Assembly (NCBI RefSeq): GCF_036662795.1
Contig: NZ_JBAFWZ010000007.1
Location: 92,012 to 156,011, forward strand
DNA length: 64,000 nucleotides
DNA from: Lysinibacillus_B sp036662795
GTDB taxonomy: Bacteria; Bacillota; Bacilli; Bacillales_A; Planococcaceae
Reading direction: 5' to 3'
The notes beneath the pieces are model-generated. The model did not search any database, was not told the origin of the DNA, and saw nothing but the letters and a program-made list of their open reading frames with translations. Shown piece by piece: positions 1 through 7,860 of the stretch; within the stretch, counting starts at the first letter, position 1; every line of letters starts with the position of its first letter. The position numbers were made by a program, and so were the translations under genes.

Positions 1-43
1 TACGGACAAACTGAACAAAAGAGAAAAGTTCGGAGGAAAAGAG

Positions 44-823
44 ATGGTCCGTATGAAAGTAGAGCTATGTGGCGTGGATACTTCGTCACTACCAATTTTA
101 AAGCATGAAGAAATGAAGGAATTATTTATTCGATTACAAGCAGGAGAAGAGCCTGTTCGAGAACAGCTTGTTATGTGTAATTTACGACTAGTATTAAGTA
201 TAGTCGGTCGCTTTTCTTATCGTGGCGAGCAAGCGGATGATTTGTTTCAAGTAGGCTGTATAGGTTTATTAAAAGCAATTGATCATTTTGATTTAAAACA
301 TAATGTTCGATTTTCTACCTATGCAGTGCCAATGATTATTGGTGAAATTCGTAGACATCTTCGTGATCATCATGCACTGCGTGTTTCTCGTTCATTACGA
401 GATATCGCGTATAAGGCGATGCAAGCAAAGGAACGTTTTTTAGCAGAACATTTATATGAACCGACGTTAGCGCAAATTGCAGAACTCATAGAGATGAAGC
501 AGGAGGATGTTCTTTTTGCACTAGATGCTATACAAGATCCAGTATCCTTGCAAGAGCCGATTTATTCCGATGGTGGTGATCCTGTTTATATGATGGATCA
601 ATTGAAGGGTGAAGTTAGTGAAGAACAGTGGGTAGCCTATGTATCAGTGAAGGAAAGTATGCAGAAGCTTGATGAAAGGCAGCAGCTGATTGTATCTAAA
701 CGTTTCTATTATGGTGAAACACAAACAGAAATAGCGAAGACGTTAGGGATTTCACAGGCGCAAATATCGCGTTTAGAAAAAAGTGCAATACAGCTTATGC
801 AAAAAGATTATAAAGTGGATTAA
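44..823 (+). CDS. sigG: Sporulation sigma factor SigG (forespore, late)
   Basis: RNA polymerase sigma factor that turns on late forespore genes after engulfment. The 259 residues match the family size. The N-terminus MVRMKVELCGVDTSSLP carries the SigG opening, region 2 holds DDLFQVGCIGLLKAID and STYAVPMIIGEIRRHLRD (about 66-106), and region 4 ends with the helix-turn-helix TEIAKTLGISQAQISRLE. GGAGG lies seven bases before the ATG. In B. subtilis sigG follows spoIIGA-sigE, which would lie left of the window. The next gene there, ylmA, is absent here. The residue aligned with Asn45 of B. subtilis SigG (anti-sigma CsfB sensitivity) is Met44. Identification is from sequence similarity by eye and is very secure. 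Confidence 0.97.
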   Translation: MVRMKVELCGVDTSSLPILKHEEMKELFIRLQAGEEPVREQLVMCNLRLVLSIVGRFSYRGEQADDLFQVGCIGLLKAIDHFDLKHNVRFSTYAVPMIIGEIRRHLRDHHALRVSRSLRDIAYKAMQAKERFLAEHLYEPTLAQIAELIEMKQEDVLFALDAIQDPVSLQEPIYSDGGDPVYMMDQLKGEVSEEQWVAYVSVKESMQKLDERQQLIVSKRFYYGETQTEIAKTLGISQAQISRLEKSAIQLMQKDYKVD

Positions 824-834
824 TACTTTTATTT

Positions 835-861
835 AGCGCACATTTATAGTGCGCTTTTATT
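835..861 (+). terminator. Probable terminator after sigG
   Basis: Perfect 7-bp stem AGCGCAC/GTGCGCT with a 7-base loop, followed by TTTTATT. It lies 12 bases after the sigG stop and before ylmC. The stem is short, so termination may be partial. Confidence 0.5.
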
Positions 862-882
862 GTAGTAAAGGGAGGTTAACAT

Positions 883-1122
883 ATGCGCTTCTCAGTTGCG
901 CAGCAGAAGGAAATGATTGAAGCGAGCAGCGGAAAGTTTATTGGTTATATTGTAGATGCAGAGGTTTGTGAGAAAAGTGGAAAAATTACTAACTTTATTG
1001 TCTCGCAACCTAGGAAATTCTACCACATTATCCAAGGAGAAGAGCCTACAAAAAAAGTTGCAATTAGTGATATTCTCATAGTTGGAAAAGATGTAATATT
1101 AGTGAAACAGATTTCGGGATAG
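883..1122 (+). CDS. ylmC: YlmC/YmxH family PRC-barrel sporulation-associated protein
   Basis: 79-residue protein with the look of a single PRC-barrel: short beta-rich segments, GKFIGYIVDAEVCEKSGKI near 18-36 and a hydrophobic end DILIVGKDVILVKQISG. It sits immediately after sigG, the place of ylmC in Bacillus; the YlmC/YmxH family is sporulation-associated but has no settled biochemical role. GGGAGG precedes the ATG by eight bases. A separate promoter for yggS starts 14 bases after its stop, so ylmC is probably cotranscribed with sigG. The name rests on size, position and resemblance. Confidence 0.85.
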   Translation: MRFSVAQQKEMIEASSGKFIGYIVDAEVCEKSGKITNFIVSQPRKFYHIIQGEEPTKKVAISDILIVGKDVILVKQISG

Positions 1123-1135
1123 GTCCCGCTATTCA

Positions 1136-1164
1136 TTGATAAAACGAGCTTAGCTTGGTACAAT
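1136..1164 (+). promoter_or_regulatory. SigA-type promoter of the yggS-sepF cluster
   Basis: TTGATA (1136-1141), 17-base spacer, TACAAT (1159-1164): five of six consensus bases in each box. Predicted transcription start is near 1171, 27 bases before the yggS GTG. This separates vegetative division genes from the sporulation genes upstream. Confidence 0.8.
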
Positions 1165-1197
1165 AAGGGAAACTATTGTAGCAAAGTTGGGAAAAAA

Positions 1198-1869
1198 GTG
1201 GCGAAAATCGTTGATAATTTAGAGCAGATTCAATCGCATATTGAACGAGCGAAGCAAAAATCAGATGGAAAGCAGCTAGTAAATATTATTGCTGTTACAA
1301 AGGAAGTATCCGTAGATCGTACTAAGGAAGCACTCCAGTCGGGGCTTATTCATTTAGGAGAAAACCGCCCAGAAGGTCTACAGTTAAAGTTAGAGTCTAT
1401 CGACGAGCAGCAAGCACAGTGGCATTATATAGGCTCACTTCAGACTCGAAAAGTAAAACAAGTTATTAATCATATCCATTATTTACATTCCCTTGATCGA
1501 TTGAGTTTAGCCCAGGAAATCGAAAAACGTGCTAAGCATGTGGTTAAATGTTTTGTTCAAGCGAATGTATCAGGTGAGCAGTCCAAGCATGGATTAGCAA
1601 AAGAAGAAGTGATTTCTTTTATTAAGCAACTAAAGGACTATAAAAAAATTGAAGTTGTTGGCTTAATGACGATGGCTCCGAATACAGACGATGAAAATGT
1701 GATACGACGTGTATTTCGAGATTTAAAAAATTTGCAGCAGGAAGTTGTAAGCTTACAATTACAGTATGCACCGTGTACCGAGCTTTCTATGGGTATGTCA
1801 AACGATTATGAAATTGCTGTAGAAGAAGGTGCTACTTTCGTAAGAATTGGTACGGCTCTTGTTGGATAA
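1198..1869 (+). CDS. YggS/PLPBP family pyridoxal-phosphate homeostasis protein (YlmE)
   Basis: PLP-binding protein that buffers free pyridoxal phosphate; no enzyme reaction is established. It is a 223-residue alanine-racemase-like barrel. Family motifs seen: IIAVTKEVSVD (the PLP lysine, about residue 36), HLGENRPEGLQLK, WHYIGSLQTRKVK, and the C-terminal SMGMSNDYEIAVEEGATFVRIGTAL. The GTG start has only a weak upstream purine run (GGGAAAAAA) but fixes the normal N-terminus and sits at the right distance from the promoter. ylmD, which lies between ylmC and ylmE in B. subtilis, is missing. sepF follows after 17 bases. Confidence 0.93.
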   Translation: MAKIVDNLEQIQSHIERAKQKSDGKQLVNIIAVTKEVSVDRTKEALQSGLIHLGENRPEGLQLKLESIDEQQAQWHYIGSLQTRKVKQVINHIHYLHSLDRLSLAQEIEKRAKHVVKCFVQANVSGEQSKHGLAKEEVISFIKQLKDYKKIEVVGLMTMAPNTDDENVIRRVFRDLKNLQQEVVSLQLQYAPCTELSMGMSNDYEIAVEEGATFVRIGTALVG

Positions 1870-1886
1870 AAAGGAAGGGACTATGG

Positions 1887-2372
1887 ATGAGTATGAAAAA
1901 TATCATTAAAAATTTCTTTTATTTAGAAGAAGAGGAAGAAACAGTAGCACCTGCCCAATCAAACGAGAAGCCTGCTAAGCAGCAGCCTACACAACAAGAA
2001 ATGCCTGTTGTTAATAATCGCGTGAAAAAAGAGCGGAAAATACAGCAGAAAAATGAGGGTACTGTGCAAAATAATGTAGTGAGTTTGCATACAGCAGCTA
2101 CAAATAAAAATTCAAAGGTTGTTTTAGTAGAGCCACGGGTTTATGCCGAAGCACAGGATATTGCTGAAAATCTTAAAAATAGACGTGCAACAATCGTCAA
2201 TTTACAGCGTATCGAACGCGATCAAGGAGTACGAATTATCGACTTTTTAAGCGGAACGGTATATGCTTTAGGTGGCGATATTCAACGTGTAGGTACTGAT
2301 ATTTTCCTTTGCACACCGGAAAATGTAGAAGTTTCTGGGGAAATATCAGACTACTTATTTGATGAAATTTAA
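1887..2372 (+). CDS. sepF: Cell division protein SepF
   Basis: Membrane-associated FtsZ partner that bundles and arcs FtsZ filaments at the division site. 161 residues: a short amphipathic N-terminus (MSMKNIIKNFFYLEEE), a low-complexity Gln/Lys-rich linker (about 20-75), and the SepF core from KVVLVEPRVYAEAQDIAENL through RIIDFLSGTVYALGGDIQRV. An overlapping ATG at 1883 is in another frame; the chosen ATG at 1887 follows AAGGAAGGGA. Position between yggS and yggT is the standard one in Gram-positive division clusters. Confidence 0.95.
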   Translation: MSMKNIIKNFFYLEEEEETVAPAQSNEKPAKQQPTQQEMPVVNNRVKKERKIQQKNEGTVQNNVVSLHTAATNKNSKVVLVEPRVYAEAQDIAENLKNRRATIVNLQRIERDQGVRIIDFLSGTVYALGGDIQRVGTDIFLCTPENVEVSGEISDYLFDEI

Positions 2373-2391
2373 AAGCTAGTGAGGTTACAAG

Positions 2392-2652
2392 ATGATTTTT
2401 TATGTTATTTCCCAAGTATTTTTGATTTATAAGATTATGCTATTTGGTTATATTTTGCTATCTTGGATTCCAGCTGCACAAGGTTCAGCTGTCGGACGAT
2501 TTTTAGCAACAGTTTGTGAGCCATATTTAGGCTTCTTCCGTAAATTTATACCACCGATTGGCATGATTGATATTTCACCTATTGTTGGTTTATTTGTTTT
2601 ACAATTTATCGAAGTTGGTTTACTAAAAGTATTAAGCTATATGATTTTTTAA
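2392..2652 (+). CDS. YggT family membrane protein (YlmG)
   Basis: 86-residue integral membrane protein with two hydrophobic segments (about 1-25 and 60-80) joined by a loop containing SWIPAAQ and EPYLGFFRKFIPPIGMIDISPIV, the typical YggT pattern. The family is linked to division-site and membrane organisation, but the mechanism is not known. It begins 19 bases after sepF behind GTGAGG and is followed by an imperfect hairpin. Confidence 0.9.
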   Translation: MIFYVISQVFLIYKIMLFGYILLSWIPAAQGSAVGRFLATVCEPYLGFFRKFIPPIGMIDISPIVGLFVLQFIEVGLLKVLSYMIF

Positions 2653-2658
2653 CCTTTT

Positions 2659-2709
2659 CCCCGTACGATAACGGCGCTATTGATTCGTTTATTGTAGGGG
2701 GTTTTGTTT
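2659..2709 (+). terminator. Possible weak terminator after yggT
   Basis: CCCCGTACGATAA (2659-2671) can pair imperfectly with TTATTGTAGGGG (2689-2700), followed by GTTTTGTTTA. Mismatches and the long loop make this uncertain; ylmH starts only 23 bases later. Confidence 0.35.
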
Positions 2710-2731
2710 AATGTGAATGTGAGGCATCCTG

Positions 2732-3517
2732 ATGGAACATTTGATTCAGCACTTTAGAAAAGATGAGCAACCATTTATCGAGCAAGTTGTTGGCTGGCAA
2801 CGGGAGGTTGAAGATAGGTATGCGCCAAAGCTAACCGATTTTCTTGATCCACGTCAGCGTTTTATCGTTGCATCCGTTATCGGTCAATCAGAAGGTTTAC
2901 ATGTTAGTACAGAGGGTATATTTAATAATCCTGAGAGAAAACGTGCATTGATTGCACCTTCCTATTTTGAACCTGAGCAGGATGAATTTCAAGTAACGGT
3001 TTTTTCGCTGCAATACCCGTCAAAATTTGTTCAACTGAGGCATCCCGATGTCCTAGGTGCTTTACTTTCATTGGGCATGGATCGTAGTAAATATGGAGAT
3101 ATACGTGTAGCGGAAAATGTTATACAGTTTGCCGTTGAGGCAGAAGTAGCAGATTATGTACGGGCAAATTTAATCAGCATTGGAAAAGTGAAGGTGCATA
3201 TTGAGGAAGTGGGCAATGCACCGCTTATTCAAAGCGAGGATCAGTGGTTAGAAAAATCATGTACAGTATCCTCTATGCGACTTGACGTTGTACTCTCAAC
3301 GGTGTTAAATATCTCACGGCAAAAATCTCAAAGCTTAATTACTGCCGGACGAGTGAAGGTAAACTGGACCATTCGAGAAGGGGTAGCCTTTGAGTTACAG
3401 GAGGGGGATATTATTTCTGTTAGAGGTTTTGGACGCTTGAAGGTGATCATGACTGAAGGGCGTACAAAAAAGGATAAAATCCGCCTACAAATAGGACATT
3501 TGGAGCAAAAAATGTAA
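2732..3517 (+). CDS. ylmH: S4-domain RNA-binding protein YlmH
   Basis: 261-residue protein with an N-terminal YlmH-type domain and a C-terminal S4 RNA-binding domain (about 180-240; MRLDVVLSTVLNISRQKSQSLI, then GRVKVNW and EGDIISVRGFGRLKV). In B. subtilis YlmH binds stalled 50S subunits and has been linked to ribosome-associated quality control. The RqcH gene of the same pathway lies elsewhere in this window (29118-30797, minus). The chosen ATG follows GTGAGG. It sits between yggT and divIVA as in other Firmicutes. Confidence 0.92.
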   Translation: MEHLIQHFRKDEQPFIEQVVGWQREVEDRYAPKLTDFLDPRQRFIVASVIGQSEGLHVSTEGIFNNPERKRALIAPSYFEPEQDEFQVTVFSLQYPSKFVQLRHPDVLGALLSLGMDRSKYGDIRVAENVIQFAVEAEVADYVRANLISIGKVKVHIEEVGNAPLIQSEDQWLEKSCTVSSMRLDVVLSTVLNISRQKSQSLITAGRVKVNWTIREGVAFELQEGDIISVRGFGRLKVIMTEGRTKKDKIRLQIGHLEQKM

Positions 3518-3544
3518 TCAAATGCGTATATTTGATAATAACTA

Positions 3545-3573
3545 GTGTCAATTACTGAGAGACAAAGTATAAT
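3545..3573 (+). promoter_or_regulatory. Probable SigA promoter of divIVA
   Basis: Perfect TATAAT (3568-3573) preceded at 17 bases by GTGTCA (3545-3550), a four-of-six match to TTGACA. divIVA starts 41 bases downstream. Confidence 0.6.
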
Positions 3574-3613
3574 GAAAGTAATTTAGTACTGTGAAAAAGG
3601 AGAGCTGAACAAT

Positions 3614-4153
3614 ATGCCATTATCCCCTCTTGATATACATAATAAGGAGTTTACACGTGGATTCCGTGGTTATGCGGAGGACGAGGTAAATGAATTTTTA
3701 GATCAAATCATTAAAGATTACGAAATTATTCTTCGTGAGAAAAAAGAGCTTGAAGATAAAATAAAAACGATGACTGAGCAAATGAACCACTACAATACGT
3801 TAGAGGAAACTCTACAAAAGTCAATCGTTGTTGCACAAGAGGCAGCAGAGGAAGTGCGTCGTAACTCTCAAAAGGAAGCGAAATTGATTGTGAAGGAAGC
3901 CGAAAAAAATGCAGACCGTATTATTAATGAAGCATTAACGAAGGCTCGTAAGATTACAATTGAGATCGATGAGCTGAAAAAGCAATCAAAGGTTTTCCGT
4001 AATCGCTTCAAAATGTTAGTCGAGGCACAATTAGATTTATTGAATACAGACGATTGGGACCAACTCCTTCAATATGAGGTTGGCCTAACAGATATCCAAG
4101 AACAAAATCGACTTCAGCTTGAGCCAGAAGATGAGAACTTAAGCTCGATTTAG
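3614..4153 (+). CDS. divIVA: Cell division initiation / polar scaffold protein DivIVA
   Basis: Coiled-coil protein that binds negatively curved membrane at poles and septa and recruits division-site and sporulation partners. The 179 residues begin MPLSPLDIHNKEFTRGFRGY. Phe17-Arg18 are the membrane-inserting and lipid-contacting pair of the family. Two coiled-coil stretches follow (about 25-70 and 80-155), including VAQEAAEEVRRNSQKEAKLI and QSKVFRNRFKMLVEAQLDLL. AAAGGAG lies upstream of the ATG. The region past residue 155 is acidic and differs from B. subtilis. Confidence 0.96.
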   Translation: MPLSPLDIHNKEFTRGFRGYAEDEVNEFLDQIIKDYEIILREKKELEDKIKTMTEQMNHYNTLEETLQKSIVVAQEAAEEVRRNSQKEAKLIVKEAEKNADRIINEALTKARKITIEIDELKKQSKVFRNRFKMLVEAQLDLLNTDDWDQLLQYEVGLTDIQEQNRLQLEPEDENLSSI

Positions 4154-4163
4154 TCATTTGTGC

Positions 4164-4192
4164 TTGACGACTTATCAACAGTTTCATATACT
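4164..4192 (+). promoter_or_regulatory. SigA promoter of the ileS T-box leader
   Basis: TTGACG (4164-4169), 17-base spacer, TATACT (4187-4192). The predicted start near 4199 opens a leader of about 300 bases before ileS. Confidence 0.8.
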
Positions 4193-4198
4193 GATACA

Positions 4199-4464
4199 CA
4201 AGAAAATCGTTTATACTCATAAGGCTAAGATGGAGACAGTATGTTTTAATTGCTGACTAGCGATTCGAGGATGGTGAAAGCTCGAACGAAACAATTATGA
4301 CAGAATATCACTCCTGAGCAAAATTACTGAAAAAAGTAAGTAATTTCGTGTCACGCAACGTTATAGCGTCTAAGAGGTAAAAAGCGTAAATGCTTTTTGC
4401 AAATTAGGGTGGTACCACGAGTAATAAGCTTCTCGTCCCTTGTTCGGGGCGAAGAAGCTTTTTT
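4199..4464 (+). promoter_or_regulatory. Isoleucine T-box riboswitch of ileS
   Basis: tRNA-sensing leader controlling ileS by antitermination. The conserved T-box AGGGTGGTACCACG is at 4406-4419, just before a terminator whose stem (4426-4459) pairs AAGCTTCT with AGAAGCTT and CGTCCC with GGGGCG, followed by a T run. Stem I features include the GATGGTGAAAGC segment near 4270. In the following loop, ATC at 4307-4309 is a fitting isoleucine specifier codon. Uncharged tRNA-Ile should pair with the specifier and the T-box bulge and prevent the terminator. The exact 5' end is inferred from the promoter. Confidence 0.93.
4426..4464 (+). terminator. T-box intrinsic terminator
   Basis: Strong stem AAGCTTCT..CGTCCC / GGGGCG..AGAAGCTT with a one-base bulge, then TTTTTTG. 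This is the off state of the ileS leader. Confidence 0.9.
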
Positions 4465-4501
4465 GTTTGTATTAAACGATAATTAGAGGAGGATTATTAC
4501 A

Positions 4502-7261
4502 ATGGTAGAGTATAAAGATACGTTATTAATGCCGAAAACTGATTTCCCGATGCGCGGAAATTTACCGGCAAACGAACCGAAGATGCAAGAAAAATGGAAT
4601 GAGATGGACATTAATAAATTAGTAAATGAACGTACAGCAGACCGTCCACATTTCGTATTACATGATGGCCCTCCGTACGCTAACGGAGATATCCATATTG
4701 GGCATGCACTGAATAAAGTAATTAAAGACATGATTAATCGCCATAAATCAATGACAGGTTTCCATGTTCCATATATTCCAGGCTGGGATACACACGGTTT
4801 ACCAATCGAGCAAGCACTAACAAATAAAGGTGTAAAACGTAAAGAGATGTCCGTAGCGGAATTCCGTAAGCTTTGTGAAGAATATGCGTATGAGCAGATC
4901 GACAACCAACGTAACCAGTTCCGTCGTTTAGGTGTTCGTGGTGATTGGGAAAATCCTTACATTACATTAAAACCAGAATTTGAAGCTCGTCAAATTGAAG
5001 TGTTCGGAAAAATGGCGGAGAAGGGCTATATTTACAAAGGGTTAAAGCCAGTTTATTGGTCACCTTCTTCTGAATCTGCATTAGCAGAAGCTGAAATTGA
5101 ATATAAGGATGTAAAATCTGCATCCATCTATGTATCATTCCCAATTAAAGATACAAAAGGTGTCGTGCCAGCCGATGCAAAATTCGTCATCTGGACAACA
5201 ACTCCTTGGACTCTACCAGCAAACTTAGGAATTTCAGTAAATCCAGAGTTTACTTATGTAGTTGTAGCAGTAGGTGCTAAAAAATTCATTATTGCAAAAG
5301 AGCTTCTGGAGACTGTAGCAACAACACTTGAGTGGGAAGACTATGAAGTAATTCAGGAAGTAAAGGGTGAAGCACTAGATCGTATTGTGGCACAGCACCC
5401 ATTCTATGACCGTGATTCACTAGTAATGGTTGGTGAGCACGTTACAGCTGAGGCAGGTACAGGATGTGTTCATACTGCTCCAGGACACGGGGAAGATGAC
5501 TTTAATATTGGAAAGGCTTATGGCTTACCAGTGTTATCGCCTGTAGATAATCGTGGCTGCTATACAGACGAAGCACCTGGCTTTGAAGGTATTTTCTACA
5601 ATGAAGCCAACAAAATGGTGACTGAGAAATTAAAAGAAGTAGACGCACTTGAAAAATTAAACTTCTTCACGCACTCATATCCACATGACTGGCGTACGAA
5701 AAAACCAGTAATTTACCGTGCAACGCCACAATGGTTTGCATCAGTAGCGATGTTCCGTGACGAATTACTAGAAGCGGTTCGTGCAACAGAATTTACACCA
5801 GCATGGGGTGAAACTCGTCTGTACAATATGATTCGTGATCGTGGAGATTGGGTAATTTCTCGTCAACGTGCATGGGGTGTTCCAATTCCGATTTTCTATG
5901 CTGAAAACGGTGAACATATTATTACACCGGAGACGATTGCACATATTTCAAAACTATTCCGTGAGCATGGTTCAAATATTTGGTTCCAAAAAGAGGCGAA
6001 GGAATTATTGCCTGAAGGCTTCTCTCATCCTGGTAGTCCGAACGGTGAATTTACGAAAGAAAACGATATTATGGACGTTTGGTTCGACTCGGGTTCATCA
6101 CACCAAGGTGTACTTGTAGAGCGCGGTATGAAATATCCAGCTGACCTGTATTTAGAAGGCTCTGACCAACACCGTGGCTGGTTTAACTCATCATTAATTA
6201 CTTCCGTTGCAATTAATGGTTATGCACCATATAAAGGCTTATTAACACACGGTTTTGTACTTGATGGTGAAGGTCGTAAAATGTCTAAGTCACTAGGGAA
6301 TGTAATTATCCCTCAAAAAGTAATGGATCAATACGGGGCAGATATTTTACGTCTATGGGTAGCTTCTGTTGACTACACAGGCGACGTACGCATTTCGATG
6401 GATATGTTAAAGCAAGTTTCAGAGGCGTACCGTAAAATCCGTAACACGCTTCGTTTCTTACATGGAAACGTTTCAGACTTCAATGCAAAAACGGACCGTG
6501 TAGCCTATAACGATTTACGTGAAATGGATCAGTATATGTACATGCGCCTTCAGGATGTTTTAAAAGCTGTACGTGCTGCTTATGACCGCTATGAGTTCTC
6601 AACTGTATATACATTAATTAATAACTTTGTAGCCGTAGAACTATCTTCATTCTACTTAGATATCGCAAAGGATGTTGTGTATATCGAAGGTAAGGATAAT
6701 CAAGCCCGTCGTGCAATGCAAACCGTGATGTATGATACGTTAATGACACTGTTAAAAGTATTAACACCAATTTTACCTCATACTACAGATGAAATGTGGT
6801 CGTACTTAGGTGCAGAGGAATTGTCTGTTCAATTAACAGATTTCCCGGAGGTAGATGAGCAGCCAAACTTCGAAGCGCTTCGTACGAAGTGGGAAAAAAT
6901 AATTGAGGTTCGTGATGAAGTACTAAAAGCACTAGAAGAAGCCCGAAATGCAAAAGTAATTGGTAAATCACTAGAAGCCAAACTTTCAGTGTATGGTGAT
7001 AATGAAGTAGTTGCATTATTAGATGATTCAAACCTTAATTTTGCACAGCTTTCGATCGTATCACAGTTTACTGTTGCTGGCGCAAAAGGCGAAGCTCCAG
7101 CTAATGCGCTTGTATTAGATAAAACTTCAATCGTTGTTGAAAAAGCAGACGGAGAAAAATGTGACCGCTGCTGGACAATTTCTGAAACAGTAGGTGCAAA
7201 TGAAGCGCATCCTACACTATGTACTCGCTGCGGGGAAGTTGTTGAAAAATATTACGTTTAA
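4502..7261 (+). CDS. ileS: Isoleucyl-tRNA synthetase
   Basis: Class I aminoacyl-tRNA synthetase charging tRNA-Ile, with a CP1 editing domain that removes mischarged valine. 919 residues, the bacterial type-1 length. HIGH motif in YANGDIHIGHAL (about 64-67), editing-domain stretch WTTTPWTLPANLGIS, KMSKS motif in GRKMSKSLGN (about 593-597), anticodon-binding domain from about 690, and a C-terminal zinc site with CDRCW and CTRCG. AGAGGAGG precedes the ATG. Controlled by the T-box upstream and closed by a perfect 8-bp hairpin terminator. Confidence 0.98.
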   Translation: MVEYKDTLLMPKTDFPMRGNLPANEPKMQEKWNEMDINKLVNERTADRPHFVLHDGPPYANGDIHIGHALNKVIKDMINRHKSMTGFHVPYIPGWDTHGLPIEQALTNKGVKRKEMSVAEFRKLCEEYAYEQIDNQRNQFRRLGVRGDWENPYITLKPEFEARQIEVFGKMAEKGYIYKGLKPVYWSPSSESALAEAEIEYKDVKSASIYVSFPIKDTKGVVPADAKFVIWTTTPWTLPANLGISVNPEFTYVVVAVGAKKFIIAKELLETVATTLEWEDYEVIQEVKGEALDRIVAQHPFYDRDSLVMVGEHVTAEAGTGCVHTAPGHGEDDFNIGKAYGLPVLSPVDNRGCYTDEAPGFEGIFYNEANKMVTEKLKEVDALEKLNFFTHSYPHDWRTKKPVIYRATPQWFASVAMFRDELLEAVRATEFTPAWGETRLYNMIRDRGDWVISRQRAWGVPIPIFYAENGEHIITPETIAHISKLFREHGSNIWFQKEAKELLPEGFSHPGSPNGEFTKENDIMDVWFDSGSSHQGVLVERGMKYPADLYLEGSDQHRGWFNSSLITSVAINGYAPYKGLLTHGFVLDGEGRKMSKSLGNVIIPQKVMDQYGADILRLWVASVDYTGDVRISMDMLKQVSEAYRKIRNTLRFLHGNVSDFNAKTDRVAYNDLREMDQYMYMRLQDVLKAVRAAYDRYEFSTVYTLINNFVAVELSSFYLDIAKDVVYIEGKDNQARRAMQTVMYDTLMTLLKVLTPILPHTTDEMWSYLGAEELSVQLTDFPEVDEQPNFEALRTKWEKIIEVRDEVLKALEEARNAKVIGKSLEAKLSVYGDNEVVALLDDSNLNFAQLSIVSQFTVAGAKGEAPANALVLDKTSIVVEKADGEKCDRCWTISETVGANEAHPTLCTRCGEVVEKYYV

Positions 7262-7270
7262 TAATATTTG

Positions 7271-7298
7271 CTAGGGAGTCCATTCTCCCTAGTTTTTT
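7271..7298 (+). terminator. Terminator after ileS
   Basis: Perfect 8-bp stem CTAGGGAG/CTCCCTAG with a 6-base loop, followed by TTTTTT. Confidence 0.9.
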
Positions 7299-7338
7299 CA
7301 TTTTGTGGATGTTAACAATATTCGATATGAGCGGTTTA

Positions 7339-7347
7339 TGTTAGAAT
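7339..7347 (+). promoter_or_regulatory. Probable extended -10 promoter of lspA
   Basis: TGTTAGAAT (7339-7347) is a TGn-extended -10 box; no good -35 box is visible. It lies 34 bases before the lspA start and after the ileS terminator. Confidence 0.45.
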
Positions 7348-7380
7348 AGACAAGATATCGGGTAAACGGAGGCGTCACTT

Positions 7381-7860
7381 TTGTATAAGTATTATGGAAT
7401 AGCAATTTTGGTTATTATATTAGACCAAGCAACAAAATGGATGGTTGTTAACAATATGGAACTAAATGAGCGGATTTCGATTTGGGATCCGTGGTTTGGA
7501 TTATTATCCCATCGTAATCGCGGAGCTGCTTGGGGTATGCTAGAAGGGCAAATGTGGCTATTTATAATTGTCACTATAGGTGTCATAATTGCGATTATTT
7601 ATTTTTATCATAAAGAAGCAAAAGGAAAGCCATTTTTCCAAATTAGTTTAATGCTACTGTTAGGTGGTGCAATTGGGAACTTTATTGACCGATTATTTTT
7701 AGGAGAGGTTGTCGATTTTGTCGATGTACTGATCCCGGTTATTAATTATCACTTCCCAATCTTTAATATTGCAGATGCGGCGTTAACAATTGCTGTTATT
7801 ATGCTACTAATTACGATTTTAATGGAAGAGCGAGCAGAAAAGAAAAAGGTGAAAAAATGA
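7381..7860 (+). CDS. lspA: Lipoprotein signal peptidase (signal peptidase II)
   Basis: Membrane aspartyl protease that cleaves the signal peptide of prolipoproteins after lipidation. 159 residues with four hydrophobic segments. Catalytic aspartates lie in GGAIGNFIDRLFLGEVVDF (about Asp102) and FPIFNIADAALT (about Asp131). The TTG start at 7381 has GGAGG nine bases upstream and gives the normal short cytoplasmic end followed by the first membrane helix with the conserved DQATKW. Its last four bases overlap the start of rluD (ATGA), implying translational coupling. Confidence 0.96.
   Translation: MYKYYGIAILVIILDQATKWMVVNNMELNERISIWDPWFGLLSHRNRGAAWGMLEGQMWLFIIVTIGVIIAIIYFYHKEAKGKPFFQISLMLLLGGAIGNFIDRLFLGEVVDFVDVLIPVINYHFPIFNIADAALTIAVIMLLITILMEERAEKKKVKK

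Noticed and set aside
2722..2736. Near-duplicate GAGGCATCC-GATG at 2724 and 3038 in ylmH
   Set aside because: The second copy is inside coding sequence; short match likely chance.
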